From: Acidobacteriota bacterium
GTDB taxonomy: Bacteria > Acidobacteriota > Thermoanaerobaculia > Gp7-AA8
DNA length: 64,000 nt
NCBI GenBank assembly: GCA_003223645.1
Contig: QHVT01000008.1
Span: forward strand, 1-64,000
Direction of reading: 5' to 3'
How positions within the stretch are numbered: position 1 is the first letter of the stretch; every line of letters begins with the position of its first letter. Below are positions 53,822 to 62,928 of this stretch, piece by piece. Below the pieces are notes generated by a model. The model ran no database searches, was not told where the DNA came from, and saw nothing but the letters and a program-made list of their open reading frames with translations. Position numbers and translations under genes: made by a program.

Positions 53822-55048
53822 CTACGCCCTTAGCGCTTCTACCGGTTGCAACCGTGACGCGCTCAATGACGGGTACAAGCCCGCGAACAAGCCTACGAAG
53901 ATGGCGAAGCCGGTCGATACCATGACGCCGAAGGCGGAGACCGGTAGTCCCGCGGGGAAGAATTTCGAGATCAATCCTACGACGCCCATGCCGAGGAGGA
54001 GGCCGATGGCGGCGCCGACGACGGAGAGGGTGACGGACTCGATCAGGAATTGCATGAAGATGTCGACATCCGACGCGCCCATTGATTTGCGGAGGCCGAT
54101 CTCGAAGAGTCTCTCGCTGATCGAGATTTTCAATACGGAGAAGATGCCGACGCCGCCGATGAGGAGGGACACGCCGGCGATGGAGAAGAAGACGATGCGC
54201 CAGTTGCGGAGGATGATCTCGATCTGTCCGCGCTCGCGCAGGATGTCTTTGCCGATGTTGTTGATGCGGGTGTCGCCGATGCCGTTATGGGCCTGGCGGA
54301 ACCGCGCGGTCGCCTCATCCTCGGCTTCGACGCTCTTTTCCGGCGTCACCGCCTTCGCGAGCATGTACGAGATCGCGTTGGCGCGGCCGAACATGTCGCG
54401 GTAGATCGTCCAGGGGATGTACACGCCGCCCATCTCTTTGACCAAGTCGTCGTCATCGACGAAGGTCGTGTCGAATTTCGTCCCGATGCCGATGACGGTG
54501 AGGCGGCGATCGCCGAGGTTCACCTGGCGGCCGATCGCTTCCTCGCCGCCGAAGAGCTGGGTCTTGAGTCGATATCCGAGGACGGCGACCGCGGCATTCG
54601 TTTCCGCGTCGCGCTGGCTGATGAAGCGGCCCATCGATGTCTTGCGATTGTGAATGTCGGCGTACTCCGGCATGACGCCGTAGACGTTGATGCGCCGCGT
54701 GGTATTGCCGGCGGTGATGACGGAGCGCGTCTCGCCGACCGGCGACATCTCGGTGATGTTCTGCGAGTCGTCGAACGCTTTCACGTCTTCGGCGCGGAGT
54801 CCGCGCGAGAGATGCGCCTTCGCTTTCTCGACACGATCGACCGGCGTGCGCTGCGACGCGGCGATGACGCCGTCGAGTCCGAGGTCGTCGATCCCTTTGA
54901 GAACGGAGTGCTGCACGCCGTCGAGCACGGACATGACGACGACCAGCGCGAGCGTGCCGAGGATCACGCCGAAGAGCGTGAACGCGGAGCGGAGCGGATG
55001 TCCTCTGACCTCTTCGAGCGACGTTCTGATGGATTCGCCAATTTGCAT
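53822..55048 (-). CDS. MacB/FtsX-type ABC permease
   Basis: 408 residues. N-terminal helix (FTLFGVILGTLALVVVMSVL), a large periplasmic MacB_PCD domain (about 45-275) and three C-terminal helices (IVFFSIAGVSLLIGGVGIFS; LSVVGAAIGLLLGMGVVGLI; MVSTGFAIFVGLFAGLYPSL). FEIGLRKSMGASDVDIFMQF and the end SRLQPVEALRA are family signatures. Last gene of the efflux operon adaptor-ATPase-permease-permease. Confidence 0.9.
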   Translation of the reverse strand: MQIGESIRTSLEEVRGHPLRSAFTLFGVILGTLALVVVMSVLDGVQHSVLKGIDDLGLDGVIAASQRTPVDRVEKAKAHLSRGLRAEDVKAFDDSQNITEMSPVGETRSVITAGNTTRRINVYGVMPEYADIHNRKTSMGRFISQRDAETNAAVAVLGYRLKTQLFGGEEAIGRQVNLGDRRLTVIGIGTKFDTTFVDDDDLVKEMGGVYIPWTIYRDMFGRANAISYMLAKAVTPEKSVEAEDEATARFRQAHNGIGDTRINNIGKDILRERGQIEIILRNWRIVFFSIAGVSLLIGGVGIFSVLKISISERLFEIGLRKSMGASDVDIFMQFLIESVTLSVVGAAIGLLLGMGVVGLISKFFPAGLPVSAFGVMVSTGFAIFVGLFAGLYPSLSASRLQPVEALRA

Positions 55049-55064
55049 ATCGTCACCCGTTCAA

Positions 55065-55140
55065 AGCAGAAAGCAAAAGGCAGAAAGCAGAAATGAGGCT
55101 TCGGCCACTTCTGCTTTTTGATTTCTGATTTCTGATTTCA
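55065..55140. repeat. Heptamer hairpin (GAAAGCA / TTCTGAT arms)
   Basis: GAAAGCAGAAAGCAAAAGGC on the left and CTTCTGCTTTTTGATTTCTG on the right, in the 92-bp gap between the two permease genes. Diverged from the other heptamer hairpins. Confidence 0.65.
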
Positions 55141-56370
55141 TTACTCCACCCTCAACGCTTCGATCGGATTCAGGCGCGACGCGCGGATCGCCGGGTACAT
55201 GCCGAACACGAGTCCCGTGCCGGCCGCGAAGATCATCGCGGTGACGACGGTGCTCGGCGTGACGACGGCGGGATCCTTCGTGAGCAGCGCAATGCCCTGC
55301 GTGAAGAACTTGCCGACGAACAATCCGAGGAAGCCGCCGAACACGGAGACGAGCAGCGACTCCGTCAGCATCTGGAAGAAAATCTGGATCGGCGCGGCGC
55401 CGACGGCCTTGCGCGTGCCGATCTCGCGCACGCGTTCGTTGAATGACGCCAGCTGAATATTCATGACCACGATCCCGCCGACGAGCAGCGAGATGAGTCC
55501 GCAGATCATGAACGTCACGTCGTACATCTTGTTCTCGGATTCATTGCGCGCGAGGTTCGCGACGCGCGAGAACACCTGGTAGTCCTTGGTGTGGTGCTGG
55601 CGGAAGAGGATGCGCTCCAACTCCGCGACCGCTTCCTTGTGCCGCTTCACGTCTTTCATGCGCGCGTGCATGAACGAGATGCGCCCCTGTTTCAGCGGCT
55701 CGCCCTTGCGCGTCATGGCCGTGGTGATCGGCATGTACATCTGCCGGTTCATCCAGCGCAGCGCGTTGTGCTTCTGATCGAAGCTGAAGTACTTCTCTTC
55801 CATGACGCCGACGACGAGATATCCCGCACCGTTGACGAAGATCGTTTTCCCGACCGGGTTATCGCTGCCGAAAAATTCTTCGGCGCGCGTCGTGCCGAGG
55901 ACGACCACGCGGGCGGCGCCCTGCAGGTCAGCGTCGGTGATGAAGCGTCCATGCTCGACTTTGAAGAAGCTGATCGGCGAGTACGCGGGCGTGACGCCCA
56001 TGACCGAGCGGCTGCTCTCTTTGCCGTTGTAGCGGATCGTCATCTGATCCTCGGACACGGGCGATACGAGGTCGATCTCCTTCGCCTCGGCGCGCACGGC
56101 CATCGCGTCGGCATACGTGAGGCCCTTCGATGCGTTCGCCTTCGCGTCCTGCGTGACTTTGCTCGACTGCTTGTTGCCGATCCAGATGCGCTCGATGCCG
56201 CCGCTGACGCGGTAATACTTCATCGACGCTTCTTTTCCGGCGACGGAGAGCGAGAACGTCGCGACGATCGATCCCACGCCCAGGATGATTCCGAGGAGCT
56301 GCAGCAGCGTGCGCCCGAAATGATCCTTGATGTCGCGGATGCCGTCGATGATGGCTTCGAAAATCAGCAT
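55141..56370 (-). CDS. MacB/FtsX-type ABC permease
   Basis: 409 residues, paralogue-like partner of the next permease. N-terminal helix (LLQLLGIILGVGSIVATFSL), periplasmic domain with VMGVTPAYSPISFFKVEHGR and ARVVVLGTTRAEEFFGSDNP, then three helices (VTFMICGLISLLVGGIVVMN; LLVSVFGGFLGLFVGKFFTQ; AMIFAAGTGLVFGMYPAIRA). VREIGTRKAVGAAPIQIFFQ and RLNPIEALRVE are family signatures. The two permeases probably form a heterodimer with the ATPase dimer. Confidence 0.9.
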   Translation of the reverse strand: MLIFEAIIDGIRDIKDHFGRTLLQLLGIILGVGSIVATFSLSVAGKEASMKYYRVSGGIERIWIGNKQSSKVTQDAKANASKGLTYADAMAVRAEAKEIDLVSPVSEDQMTIRYNGKESSRSVMGVTPAYSPISFFKVEHGRFITDADLQGAARVVVLGTTRAEEFFGSDNPVGKTIFVNGAGYLVVGVMEEKYFSFDQKHNALRWMNRQMYMPITTAMTRKGEPLKQGRISFMHARMKDVKRHKEAVAELERILFRQHHTKDYQVFSRVANLARNESENKMYDVTFMICGLISLLVGGIVVMNIQLASFNERVREIGTRKAVGAAPIQIFFQMLTESLLVSVFGGFLGLFVGKFFTQGIALLTKDPAVVTPSTVVTAMIFAAGTGLVFGMYPAIRASRLNPIEALRVE

Positions 56371-56381
56371 TGGTTCCTCGG

Positions 56382-56448
56382 TTGCGCGGTCGCGCGGTTA
56401 CGCGGGGTTTTGCTGCGCGACTGCGCAACCGCGTAACTGCGCAACCGA
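56382..56448. repeat. GCGCAACC hairpin
   Basis: GGTTGCGCGGTCGCGCGGTT on the left and CTGCGCAACCGCGTAACTGC on the right, filling the gap between permease and ATPase genes. A related GGTTACGCGGTTGCGC lies at about 51619-51634. Confidence 0.7.
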
Positions 56449-57204
56449 TTAGTCCATGTCGTCGTTGTCGGCGATGAGGCCGTCGACGATCTTGATGCGG
56501 CGCTGCGTGCGCGCGGCGATGACGGGGTCGTGCGTGACGAGAATGATGGTCTGTCCGTTCGCGGCCAGCTCTTCGAAGAGGTGGATGATCTCGCCGCCGG
56601 TTTTCTGATCGAGGTTGCCGGTCGGCTCGTCGGCGAGGATGACGGACGGGTTGTTGACGAGCGCGCGCGCGATCGCGACGCGCTGCCGCTGTCCGCCGGA
56701 CAACTCGTTCGGACGATGCTTCGCACGGTTCGCGAGTCCGACGCGCTCGAGCGCGGCGTAGGAGCGCTCTTTCCGCTCATCGCTGTCGATGCCGGCATAG
56801 AGCAGCGGGAGCTCGGCGTTTTTCAGGATCGTGGCGCGCGGCAAAAGGTTGAACGTCTGGAAGACGAAGCCGAGTTTGAGGTTGCGGATCTTCGCGAGCT
56901 GGCGCGCGGAGAGCGTCGCAACGTCTTCGCCGTCGAGCCAGTACCTTCCCTCGGACGGCGTGTCGAGACAGCCGAGGATGTGCATCAGCGTCGACTTGCC
57001 CGAGCCGGATGGACCGATGATCGAGACGAACACGCCGCGATCGATCTGCAGGTCGATGCCACTCAACGCCTGCACGGCGTTCTCGCCGGAGTCGTAGGTC
57101 TTGGTGACGCGCTCGAGCTGGATCAGCTGCTTGCCGATCTTCTCCGCGCTCGGCGGCTCGGGCTTCGACCCGGTCCATTCGTGAAATTTGAAGACTGCGC
57201 TCAT
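56449..57204 (-). CDS. MacB/LolD-type ABC ATPase
   Basis: 251 residues. Walker [22 protein letters not shown]-loop [13 protein letters not shown], signature [17 protein letters not shown], Walker [13 protein letters not shown] and the H-loop VTHDP. It starts [10 protein letters not shown]. Same-strand gene order adaptor, ATPase, permease, permease indicates a tripartite MacAB-like efflux system, though no outer-membrane channel gene is present. Confidence 0.94.
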   Translation of the reverse strand: MSAVFKFHEWTGSKPEPPSAEKIGKQLIQLERVTKTYDSGENAVQALSGIDLQIDRGVFVSIIGPSGSGKSTLMHILGCLDTPSEGRYWLDGEDVATLSARQLAKIRNLKLGFVFQTFNLLPRATILKNAELPLLYAGIDSDERKERSYAALERVGLANRAKHRPNELSGGQRQRVAIARALVNNPSVILADEPTGNLDQKTGGEIIHLFEELAANGQTIILVTHDPVIAARTQRRIKIVDGLIADNDDMD

Positions 57205-57230
57205 GTCGTTCGTCCCCGTCGCAATGCACT

Positions 57231-57302
57231 GTGGAGCGGCGCCCGCCCTTGGGCGCCGAATTCTCGCGAGTAGTCGGCGGCCGAGGGCGGCCGCCGCTCC
57301 AC
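57231..57302. repeat. Family A palindrome
   Basis: GTGGAGCGGCGCCCGCCCTT to GGGCGGCCGCCGCTCCAC, between the adaptor and ATPase genes. Confidence 0.9.
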
Positions 57303-57307
57303 TTCAC

Positions 57308-58531
57308 TTAGTCGTTGTCTTCGTCCTTATCTTTGGTGACGGTGGGATCTTCGAGCGCGACTTCTTCGCCGGGCTTGAGGCCGCTGACGATCTCGACGCG
57401 CGCGTTGTCGGCGAGGCCGGTGACGACGACGCGCTTGTCGAAGAACTTCTTCCACGCGTCCTTGTCTTCTTTCTTCGGGCCGTCCGATTTTTTCTTCTTC
57501 GCGTCTTGGGCGAAGGCCTTCGGATCGATCGTCTTCTTCACGTAGACGATTTCCTGATCGTCGCGCTTGAAGACGGATTCGACGGGGACGGAGAGCACTT
57601 TGTCCTTGCGCTCGCCGACGACTTCGATGTTGGCGGTCATGCCGGAGCGAAGCTCGCGTCCCTGTGCGTCGAGACGGATCTCGACGTCGAACACGCGCAC
57701 TTTGTCATCGACGCGCACGGCCGGAGCGATGCGGTCGATCTTTCCCTTGAAGAGAACTTTCGGGTAAGCGTCGAGCGTGACGCGCACCGGCATCGCGACG
57801 TGGATCTTGCCGATGTCCACCTCGTTGACGCCGGCCTTGACGATCATGCGCGACGTGTCGGCGACAGTGAAGAGCACCGTGCCGGCGTTGAAGGACGAGA
57901 CACCCGAGGTGATCGACTCGCCGATCTCGATGTTCTTGGTGAGCACGACCCCGCTCATCGGCGCGACGACGCTGGAGCCCTGGAAGTTGGCGGGCGACTG
58001 GCTGATGGGGATGCCGCTCTTTTCGACGAGGTTGTATTTCTCGCGTGCTTTCGAATACTCCTGCTGGGCCTGGAGGTACTCGGATTCCGCGTCGCGATGC
58101 GCTTTCGGCGCGAGCAGTCCCTGGAGGAAGAGCTTGTCGTCGGCTTCGAAGTTTTTCTTCGCTTCGCTGTAGCGGATCTCGGTGGACGCGACGGAGTTCT
58201 TGGTCTCCGCGAGCGACTGCGCCTGGTTGAGGTCGGGCTCGACGCGCGCGAGCGTGTCGCCACGGTTCACGACGTCGCCGTCACGGTGCAGGATCTCGAC
58301 GACCTTGCCGGAGATCGCGGACTTGACCTCGACCTTCACTTCCGGCTCGACCGTGCCGACTTCCGTCACCTTGACCTGAACGTCGGCGACCTCGGCCTTG
58401 GCGGTCTTGACCGGCGACTCCGGCGGCTTCTTGTCCTTTCCGTTCGCCTTCACCGCCACCGTTCCCACGATGGCAACGACGAGAACGATGATCGTAATGA
58501 TCGTGACCTTGCGTTTCCGCTTCGCACTCAT
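57308..58531 (-). CDS. HlyD/MacA-type periplasmic adaptor
   Basis: 407 residues. ATG 58531 has GGAGG 8 nt upstream. N-terminal membrane helix (IITIIVLVVAIVGTVAVKA), lipoyl-like part (VEVKSAISGKVVEILHRDGD), coiled coil (ASTEIRYSEAKKNFEADDKL; SEYLQAQQEYSKAREKYN), second lipoyl half (VVAPMSGVVLTKNIEIGESI) and beta-barrel (FKGKIDRIAPAVRVDDKVRV; ELRSGMTANIEVVGE). A Lys-rich insert (KKKKSDGPKKEDKDAWKK) is unusual. It bridges the ABC permeases to an outer-membrane channel. First gene of the operon. Confidence 0.92.
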   Translation of the reverse strand: MSAKRKRKVTIITIIVLVVAIVGTVAVKANGKDKKPPESPVKTAKAEVADVQVKVTEVGTVEPEVKVEVKSAISGKVVEILHRDGDVVNRGDTLARVEPDLNQAQSLAETKNSVASTEIRYSEAKKNFEADDKLFLQGLLAPKAHRDAESEYLQAQQEYSKAREKYNLVEKSGIPISQSPANFQGSSVVAPMSGVVLTKNIEIGESITSGVSSFNAGTVLFTVADTSRMIVKAGVNEVDIGKIHVAMPVRVTLDAYPKVLFKGKIDRIAPAVRVDDKVRVFDVEIRLDAQGRELRSGMTANIEVVGERKDKVLSVPVESVFKRDDQEIVYVKKTIDPKAFAQDAKKKKSDGPKKEDKDAWKKFFDKRVVVTGLADNARVEIVSGLKPGEEVALEDPTVTKDKDEDND

Positions 58532-58642
58532 TTCCCTAACCTCCAGGTGTCCTGACCCCTTATTCGTCAGCCGCAGCAAATAGTTGCAGGTTGACTGTTA
58601 CAACGCGGGAGGCGGGAGGAGGGTTAACAGGCTGGTCTTTTA

Positions 58643-58781
58643 GTTTATCCCGCGCGAAGACGCGGGATCTCCAGTTACACCGCGAAGGGTGATACCACGA
58701 GCATGACGGTGACGGACAGCTATCGTAGGCTCCAGCGGTCGCGGTGGAACCAGAGATCCCGCGTCTTCGCGCGGGATAAAC
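58643..58781. repeat. Family C palindromic repeat (copy 2)
   Basis: GTTTATCCCGCGCGAAGACG and the complement CGTCTTCGCGCGGGATAAAC, 139 bp overall with a longer centre than the merR copy. Intergenic, between the adaptor and peroxiredoxin genes. Confidence 0.9.
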
Positions 58782-58788
58782 TCGAAGA

Positions 58789-59226
58789 CTAGAGAGTCTC
58801 GAGTTGCGTGTGCGGATACGACGCCGGGTCCACCTTCGGATGCGCCTGCGCGATCTTGCCGTCCTCATCGATCACGTACGCGATGCGGCGCGCGTATTCG
58901 TCCTTCGGTGATTCGGCGGCGCCGTAGGCGAGGCCGATTTCGCGATCGGTGTCGCAGAGGAGGGGGAAGTTGAAGTTGTACTTCTGCGCGAACGCTGCGT
59001 TGTCGTTTTCGTTGTCGAAGCTGATTCCGAAGATCGTGGCGTTCTTCGCCTCGTATTCTTTCGCGAGGTCCCGGAACCCGGAACCTTCTTTCGTTCAACC
59101 GGGGGTGTCGGCCTTCGGATAAAACCAGAGGACGACTTTGCGGCCGCGCAGGTCGCTGAGGCGGACGGTATTGCCGTGGTGGTCTTTGACTTCGAAGTCG
59201 GGAGCAGGATCGCCGGGCTTGAGCAT
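58789..59226 (-). CDS. Bcp-type peroxiredoxin with selenocysteine at the peroxidatic position
   Basis: 145 residues if TGA at 59095-59097 is read as selenocysteine (residue 44). The frame is unbroken on both sides: [40 protein letters not shown], then [20 protein letters not shown] and [20 protein letters not shown]. In Bcp/PrxQ the motif is PKADTPGCTKEACGFRD, so U replaces the peroxidatic Cys; the second Cys five residues on is Ser here. It would reduce peroxides through a selenenic acid. ATG 59226 has AGGAAAGG upstream. A SECIS-like hairpin follows the UGA. A conventional gene caller would split it into two false ORFs. Confidence 0.82.
59067..59097 (-). promoter_or_regulatory. UGA codon plus SECIS-like hairpin of the peroxiredoxin
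   Basis: After the TGA and 9 nt comes GGTTCCGG-GTT-CCGGGACC (59085 down to 59067): an 8-bp stem with one T-G pair and a GUU loop, the loop starting 17 nt after UGA. A short apical loop that begins with G at this distance fits the bacterial SECIS pattern. Confidence 0.65.
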
Positions 59227-59291
59227 CTTTGCCTTTCCTCTCGTGAGAACTTGAACGACTCCGCGGAGGCTCATGCTCTCATACTCTCACA

Positions 59292-59816
59292 ATGAATCTC
59301 CAGGAGTGGAACGAGCGATATCGGACGCGCGAGGAGATCGATCGCGAGCCCGCGTCGCTCCTGGTGCAAGCCGCGTGCGATCTCACGCCGAGATGCGCGC
59401 TCGATCTCGCGTGCGGCGCCGGACGCAATGCGTTCTGGCTGGCGGATCGCGGATGGAACGTGACGGCGATCGACGGCGCGCCGGAGGCGATTCGCATCGT
59501 GGGCGAGCTCGATCCGCGCATCGATGCGCGCGTGCTCGATCTCGAAAGCGGAGCGACGCTGCCGTTCGAGGATGAATCGTTCGATCTCGTCGCGATCCTA
59601 TTCTATCTGCATCGACCGCTATTCGCGGAAGCGAAGCGCGTCGTGCGACGCGGAGGAGTGGTCGTCGCGGCGGCGCGGATGAGCGGCACGTATGCGATCG
59701 CTGCCGGCGAGATGCGCGCGGCGTTCGAGGACTTCGATGTGCTTCAGGAACGCGAAGGAGAGATCGCGGAGATCATTGCGCGCAAGCGTCACTTCATCCA
59801 CTCGAACACTTTGTAG
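59292..59816 (+). CDS. Class I SAM-dependent methyltransferase (TehB-like)
   Basis: 174 residues. Motif I LDLACGAGRNAFWLADRGWN, acidic loop VTAIDGAPEAI, motif with LDLESGATLPFEDESFDLVA and a short C-terminal part (KRVVRRGGVVVAAARMSGTY). The small size and the early YRTREEIDREPASLL resemble TehB/tellurite-type or thiol methyltransferases. Its 3' end overlaps the convergent GNAT gene by 28 bp. Confidence 0.85.
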   Translation: MNLQEWNERYRTREEIDREPASLLVQAACDLTPRCALDLACGAGRNAFWLADRGWNVTAIDGAPEAIRIVGELDPRIDARVLDLESGATLPFEDESFDLVAILFYLHRPLFAEAKRVVRRGGVVVAAARMSGTYAIAAGEMRAAFEDFDVLQEREGEIAEIIARKRHFIHSNTL

Positions 59817-60244
59817 TGCTCGCCGGACATGCCGAGGCGGGCGTAGACCTGCTGCGCGGAGACGTTGCGATTGTCGACGTACAGGCGGATGCCGCGAATC
59901 GACGGATCGGGCGCGACGATCGCTTTGATGTGCGCGTAGAGGCCGGCGTAGATGCCGCGCTTGCGAAACGACGGATCGACATACACGCTCTGGATCCACC
60001 ACACCATTCCGTTGCGCCAATCGCTCCATTCGTACGTGATCATCAGGGATGCGACGGCGCGTCCATCGACGTCGGCGACGTAGTAGCGCCCGAGGTTCGG
60101 ATCGTCAAAGAGCGCGCTCACGCCTTTCGTGAGGATGTCGCGATCGAGGTCCAGCTCCTCGGTCTCGCGCGCCATCGCAATCTGGAAATCGATGATGGCC
60201 GGGACGTCGGCGCGCGTGGCATCGCGGTAAAGAATGTCGCTCAT
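59789..60244 (-). CDS. GNAT-family acetyltransferase
   Basis: 151 residues with the GNAT fold: start ILYRDATRADVPAIIDFQIA, strand VASLMITYEWSDWRNG, and the acetyl-CoA loop SVYVDPSFRKRGIYAGLYAH, with the conserved RxxGxx pattern. LYVDNRNVSAQQVYARLGMS gives the usual C-terminal VxAxxxYxxxG motif. Substrate unknown. Convergent overlap with the methyltransferase gene. Confidence 0.92.
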   Translation of the reverse strand: MSDILYRDATRADVPAIIDFQIAMARETEELDLDRDILTKGVSALFDDPNLGRYYVADVDGRAVASLMITYEWSDWRNGMVWWIQSVYVDPSFRKRGIYAGLYAHIKAIVAPDPSIRGIRLYVDNRNVSAQQVYARLGMSGEHYKVFEWMK

Positions 60245-60262
60245 CGGTTAATCTCCCGCGTC

Positions 60263-61171
60263 GTGACGATAGCAAATGCCACGCGGCGCGCGCTCCTGCT
60301 GATGTTCGCGTCGGCGACGTTCTTCGGGTTGATGGCATTCTGCGCGAAGCTCGCCTCGGCGCGGCTCTCGGGATCGCAGGTCGCGATGATCCGCTTCGCG
60401 ATCGGTCTCCTCCCTCCCCTGCTCATCACGCGCTATCGCAACGCCGCGCTCACGTTTCAGCGCTTCGACCTCCTCATCTATCGCGGTTTCTTCGGCGGAA
60501 TGGCGGTGCTGTTTTACTTTCTCGCGATCGAGCACACGAGCGTCGGCGTGGCAACGCTGCTCAATTACACGGCGCCGCTGTTCAGCGGCGTGTTCTCGAT
60601 GCTCTTCATCGGCGAGAAAATCAGTCCGAAGGTGCTGATCCCGATGCCGGTCGCACTCACCGGAATCTTTCTCGTCGTTCACGCGCACGCGCGCCCCGAG
60701 GACATCCTCGGATTCGGCCGATGGGAACTGCTCGGACTCTGTTCTGCGCTTTGTTCGGGCGTCGCGGTGACGGCCATGCGCGCGGCGCGGCGCGGAGAGA
60801 ATTCGTGGGCGGTGTACACGAGCTTCTGTCTCTTCGGCGTGTTCGTCACGTCGCCGTTCGCGATCGCGACGTGGAAGTCGCCGCTGCGCGACGAATGGTT
60901 CGCATTGATCGCGACGTCGCTCCTCGCGATCGCCGCGCAGCTGCTGCTCACGTTCACCCTGCGCTGGGTCGACGCGATGACGGTCGGCGTGATCTCGCAG
61001 CTCGCCGTCATCGTCTCGATGTTCCTCGGCGCGCGTTTTCTCAACGAAACGATCAACATGATGGCGGCGATCGGCGCGCTGCTCACCATCGGCGGCGTCG
61101 TCGGCGTGGTGTACGTGACGTCGCTGTCGAAGCGCGTCGTCGCGGCGGAGGAAGTGGCGCCGGAGAGTTAA
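60263..61171 (+). CDS. EamA/DMT-family transporter
   Basis: 302 residues from GTG 60263. Ten hydrophobic helices in two EamA repeats: MFASATFFGLMAFCAKLASA, ALFYFLAIEHTSVGVA-like loops, LLNYTAPLFSGVFSMLFIGE, then the second repeat with LLGLCSALCSGVAVTAMRAA and FTLRWVDAMTVGVISQLAVI. Such proteins export metabolites or nucleotide sugars; substrate unknown. Divergent from the GNAT gene by 18 bp. Confidence 0.9.
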   Translation: MTIANATRRALLLMFASATFFGLMAFCAKLASARLSGSQVAMIRFAIGLLPPLLITRYRNAALTFQRFDLLIYRGFFGGMAVLFYFLAIEHTSVGVATLLNYTAPLFSGVFSMLFIGEKISPKVLIPMPVALTGIFLVVHAHARPEDILGFGRWELLGLCSALCSGVAVTAMRAARRGENSWAVYTSFCLFGVFVTSPFAIATWKSPLRDEWFALIATSLLAIAAQLLLTFTLRWVDAMTVGVISQLAVIVSMFLGARFLNETINMMAAIGALLTIGGVVGVVYVTSLSKRVVAAEEVAPES

Positions 61172-61175
61172 TGAT

Positions 61176-61271
61176 GTGGCGACCGCTGCCCTCAGCGGTC
61201 GCGGCGGCGCGAATGCGCCGCTGGCGCCGCCGTTAGGCGGCGCTGTGACCGCTGAGGTCAGCGGTCACCAC
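61176..61271. repeat. Family B palindrome (copy 4)
   Basis: GTGGCGACCGCTGCCCTCAG and CTGAGGTCAGCGGTCACCAC with an inner GGCGGCG palindrome. Fills the gap between convergent transporter genes. Confidence 0.9.
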
Positions 61272-61281
61272 AACAAATGTT

Positions 61282-62916
61282 TCAAGATTGGCGTTCGGCG
61301 TAGTCGAGCGCGACGTCGAGCGTCTTCGCGAGATTGTCGCGCGTGAAGTGTCCGGTGCGGACGATCGCGCGCAACGGCTGCGGGCGGATCTCGGTCAGGA
61401 TCAGCGTCGTGCCCTGATGCCGGCACTTCTTCGCCATCTGCGCGAGCGCATGGATGCCGGTGGCGTCGATCGCCGGCACGTTGCGCATGCGGAGGATGAA
61501 GACTCGCGGCGGCTTGTCGATCTCCGACATCGTGTCTTTCAACTTATCGGCCGCGCCGAAAAAGAATGGTCCGTTGACCTCATAGATCACGACGTCTTTC
61601 GGAATCGCGCGGCCGATGTCTTTCACCGGCTCATCGTCGCGATCGCGCAGCTCCGTCGTCACGCCCTCGATGTTCGTCACCTCGGACATCCGCTTTATGA
61701 ACAGCAGCGACGCGGCGACGACGCCGACCTGCACGGCGACGGTGAGATCGACGAACACGGTGAGCGCGAACGTGACGATCAGCACGAAGATGTCGCTCTT
61801 CGGCGCGCGCAGCAGGCTCGCGAACGAGCGCCACTCGCTCATGTGATACGACACGATGACGAGGATCGCGGCGAGCGCGGCGAGCGGAACTTTCGCCGCC
61901 CACTGGCCGGCGAACACGAGGATGAGCAGCAGCGTGACGGCGTGCAGCATGCCGGCGAGCGGCGTGCGTCCGCCGGTACGGATGTTCGTGGCGGTGCGCG
62001 CGATCGCGCCGGTGGCGGGAATGCCGCCGAAGAGCGCCGAGCCGATGTTCGCGACGCCCTGCGCGACGAGCTCCATGTTCGATTTGTGGCGCGTGCCGAT
62101 CATGCCGTCGGCAACGACGGCGGAGAGGAGCGACTCGATGGCCGCGAGCAGCGCGACCGTCACCGAGGGCGAGATCAAGTCGCGGATGTGATCCCATGGA
62201 ATCGCGCGCAACTGCGGATGCGGAAGCGCCGACGGGACCGCGCCGAAGCGCGAGCCGATCGTCGCTACGTTCAGATGAAAGAACTGCACGACGATCGTCG
62301 CGAGGACCATCGCGACGAACGGCGCGGGAACGATGCGCGAGACCCGCGGCCAGGCGAGGAGAACGACGAGCGTGCCGATCGCGACGCCCGCGGTCGTCCA
62401 ATCGATCGAGTCGAAATGTCCCGCGTACGTCATCCACTTCTCGACGAAATCGGCGGGCACGGTGCCGATGTGCAATCCGAGAAAGTCTTTGACTTGTCCA
62501 GAGAAGATGATGACGGCGATGCCGGACGTGAAGCCGGTGATGACGGGATACGGGATGAACTTGATGAGCGCGCCCATGCGCGCGAGTCCCATCGCGATGA
62601 GCAGGACGCCGGCGATGATGGTGCAGACGACGAGGCCTTCGTAGCCGTATTTCGCGACGATGCCGTAGACGATGACGACGAATGCGCCCGTGGGACCACC
62701 GATCTGGACGCGCGAGCCGCCGAGGGCGGAGATCAGGAAGCCGGCGATGATCGCGGTGTAGAGACCGCGCTCGGGCGGCACGCCGGACGCGATCGCGAAC
62801 GCGAGGGCAAGAGGAAGCGCGACGATGCCGACGACAATGCCGGCGACAACGTCGCGCGTGATCGATTCACGGGTATAGCCTTCGCGAAAACAGACGAGAG
62901 ACTTCGGGACGAACAC
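61282..62916 (-). CDS. SulP-family anion transporter with STAS domain
   Basis: 544 residues starting at GTG. About 12 helices (ITRDVVAGIVVGIVALPLAL; GSRVQIGGPTGAFVVIVYG; GVANIGSALFGGIPATGAIA), then a C-terminal STAS domain (VVIYEVNGPFFFGAADKLKD; RVFILRMRNVPAIDATGIHA). SulP members move sulfate, bicarbonate or other anions; specificity cannot be read here. It follows the TonB-like gene by 12 bp on the same strand. Confidence 0.94.
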   Translation of the reverse strand: MFVPKSLVCFREGYTRESITRDVVAGIVVGIVALPLALAFAIASGVPPERGLYTAIIAGFLISALGGSRVQIGGPTGAFVVIVYGIVAKYGYEGLVVCTIIAGVLLIAMGLARMGALIKFIPYPVITGFTSGIAVIIFSGQVKDFLGLHIGTVPADFVEKWMTYAGHFDSIDWTTAGVAIGTLVVLLAWPRVSRIVPAPFVAMVLATIVVQFFHLNVATIGSRFGAVPSALPHPQLRAIPWDHIRDLISPSVTVALLAAIESLLSAVVADGMIGTRHKSNMELVAQGVANIGSALFGGIPATGAIARTATNIRTGGRTPLAGMLHAVTLLLILVFAGQWAAKVPLAALAAILVIVSYHMSEWRSFASLLRAPKSDIFVLIVTFALTVFVDLTVAVQVGVVAASLLFIKRMSEVTNIEGVTTELRDRDDEPVKDIGRAIPKDVVIYEVNGPFFFGAADKLKDTMSEIDKPPRVFILRMRNVPAIDATGIHALAQMAKKCRHQGTTLILTEIRPQPLRAIVRTGHFTRDNLAKTLDVALDYAERQS

Positions 62917-62928
62917 TTCGGGGCGCGA

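Noticed and set aside
59095-59097. TGA as a pseudogene mutation in the peroxiredoxin
   Set aside because: The site is the catalytic Cys position, the remaining 144 residues are intact and a hairpin follows at the right distance; a random nonsense mutation there is less likely. A sequencing error cannot be fully excluded.
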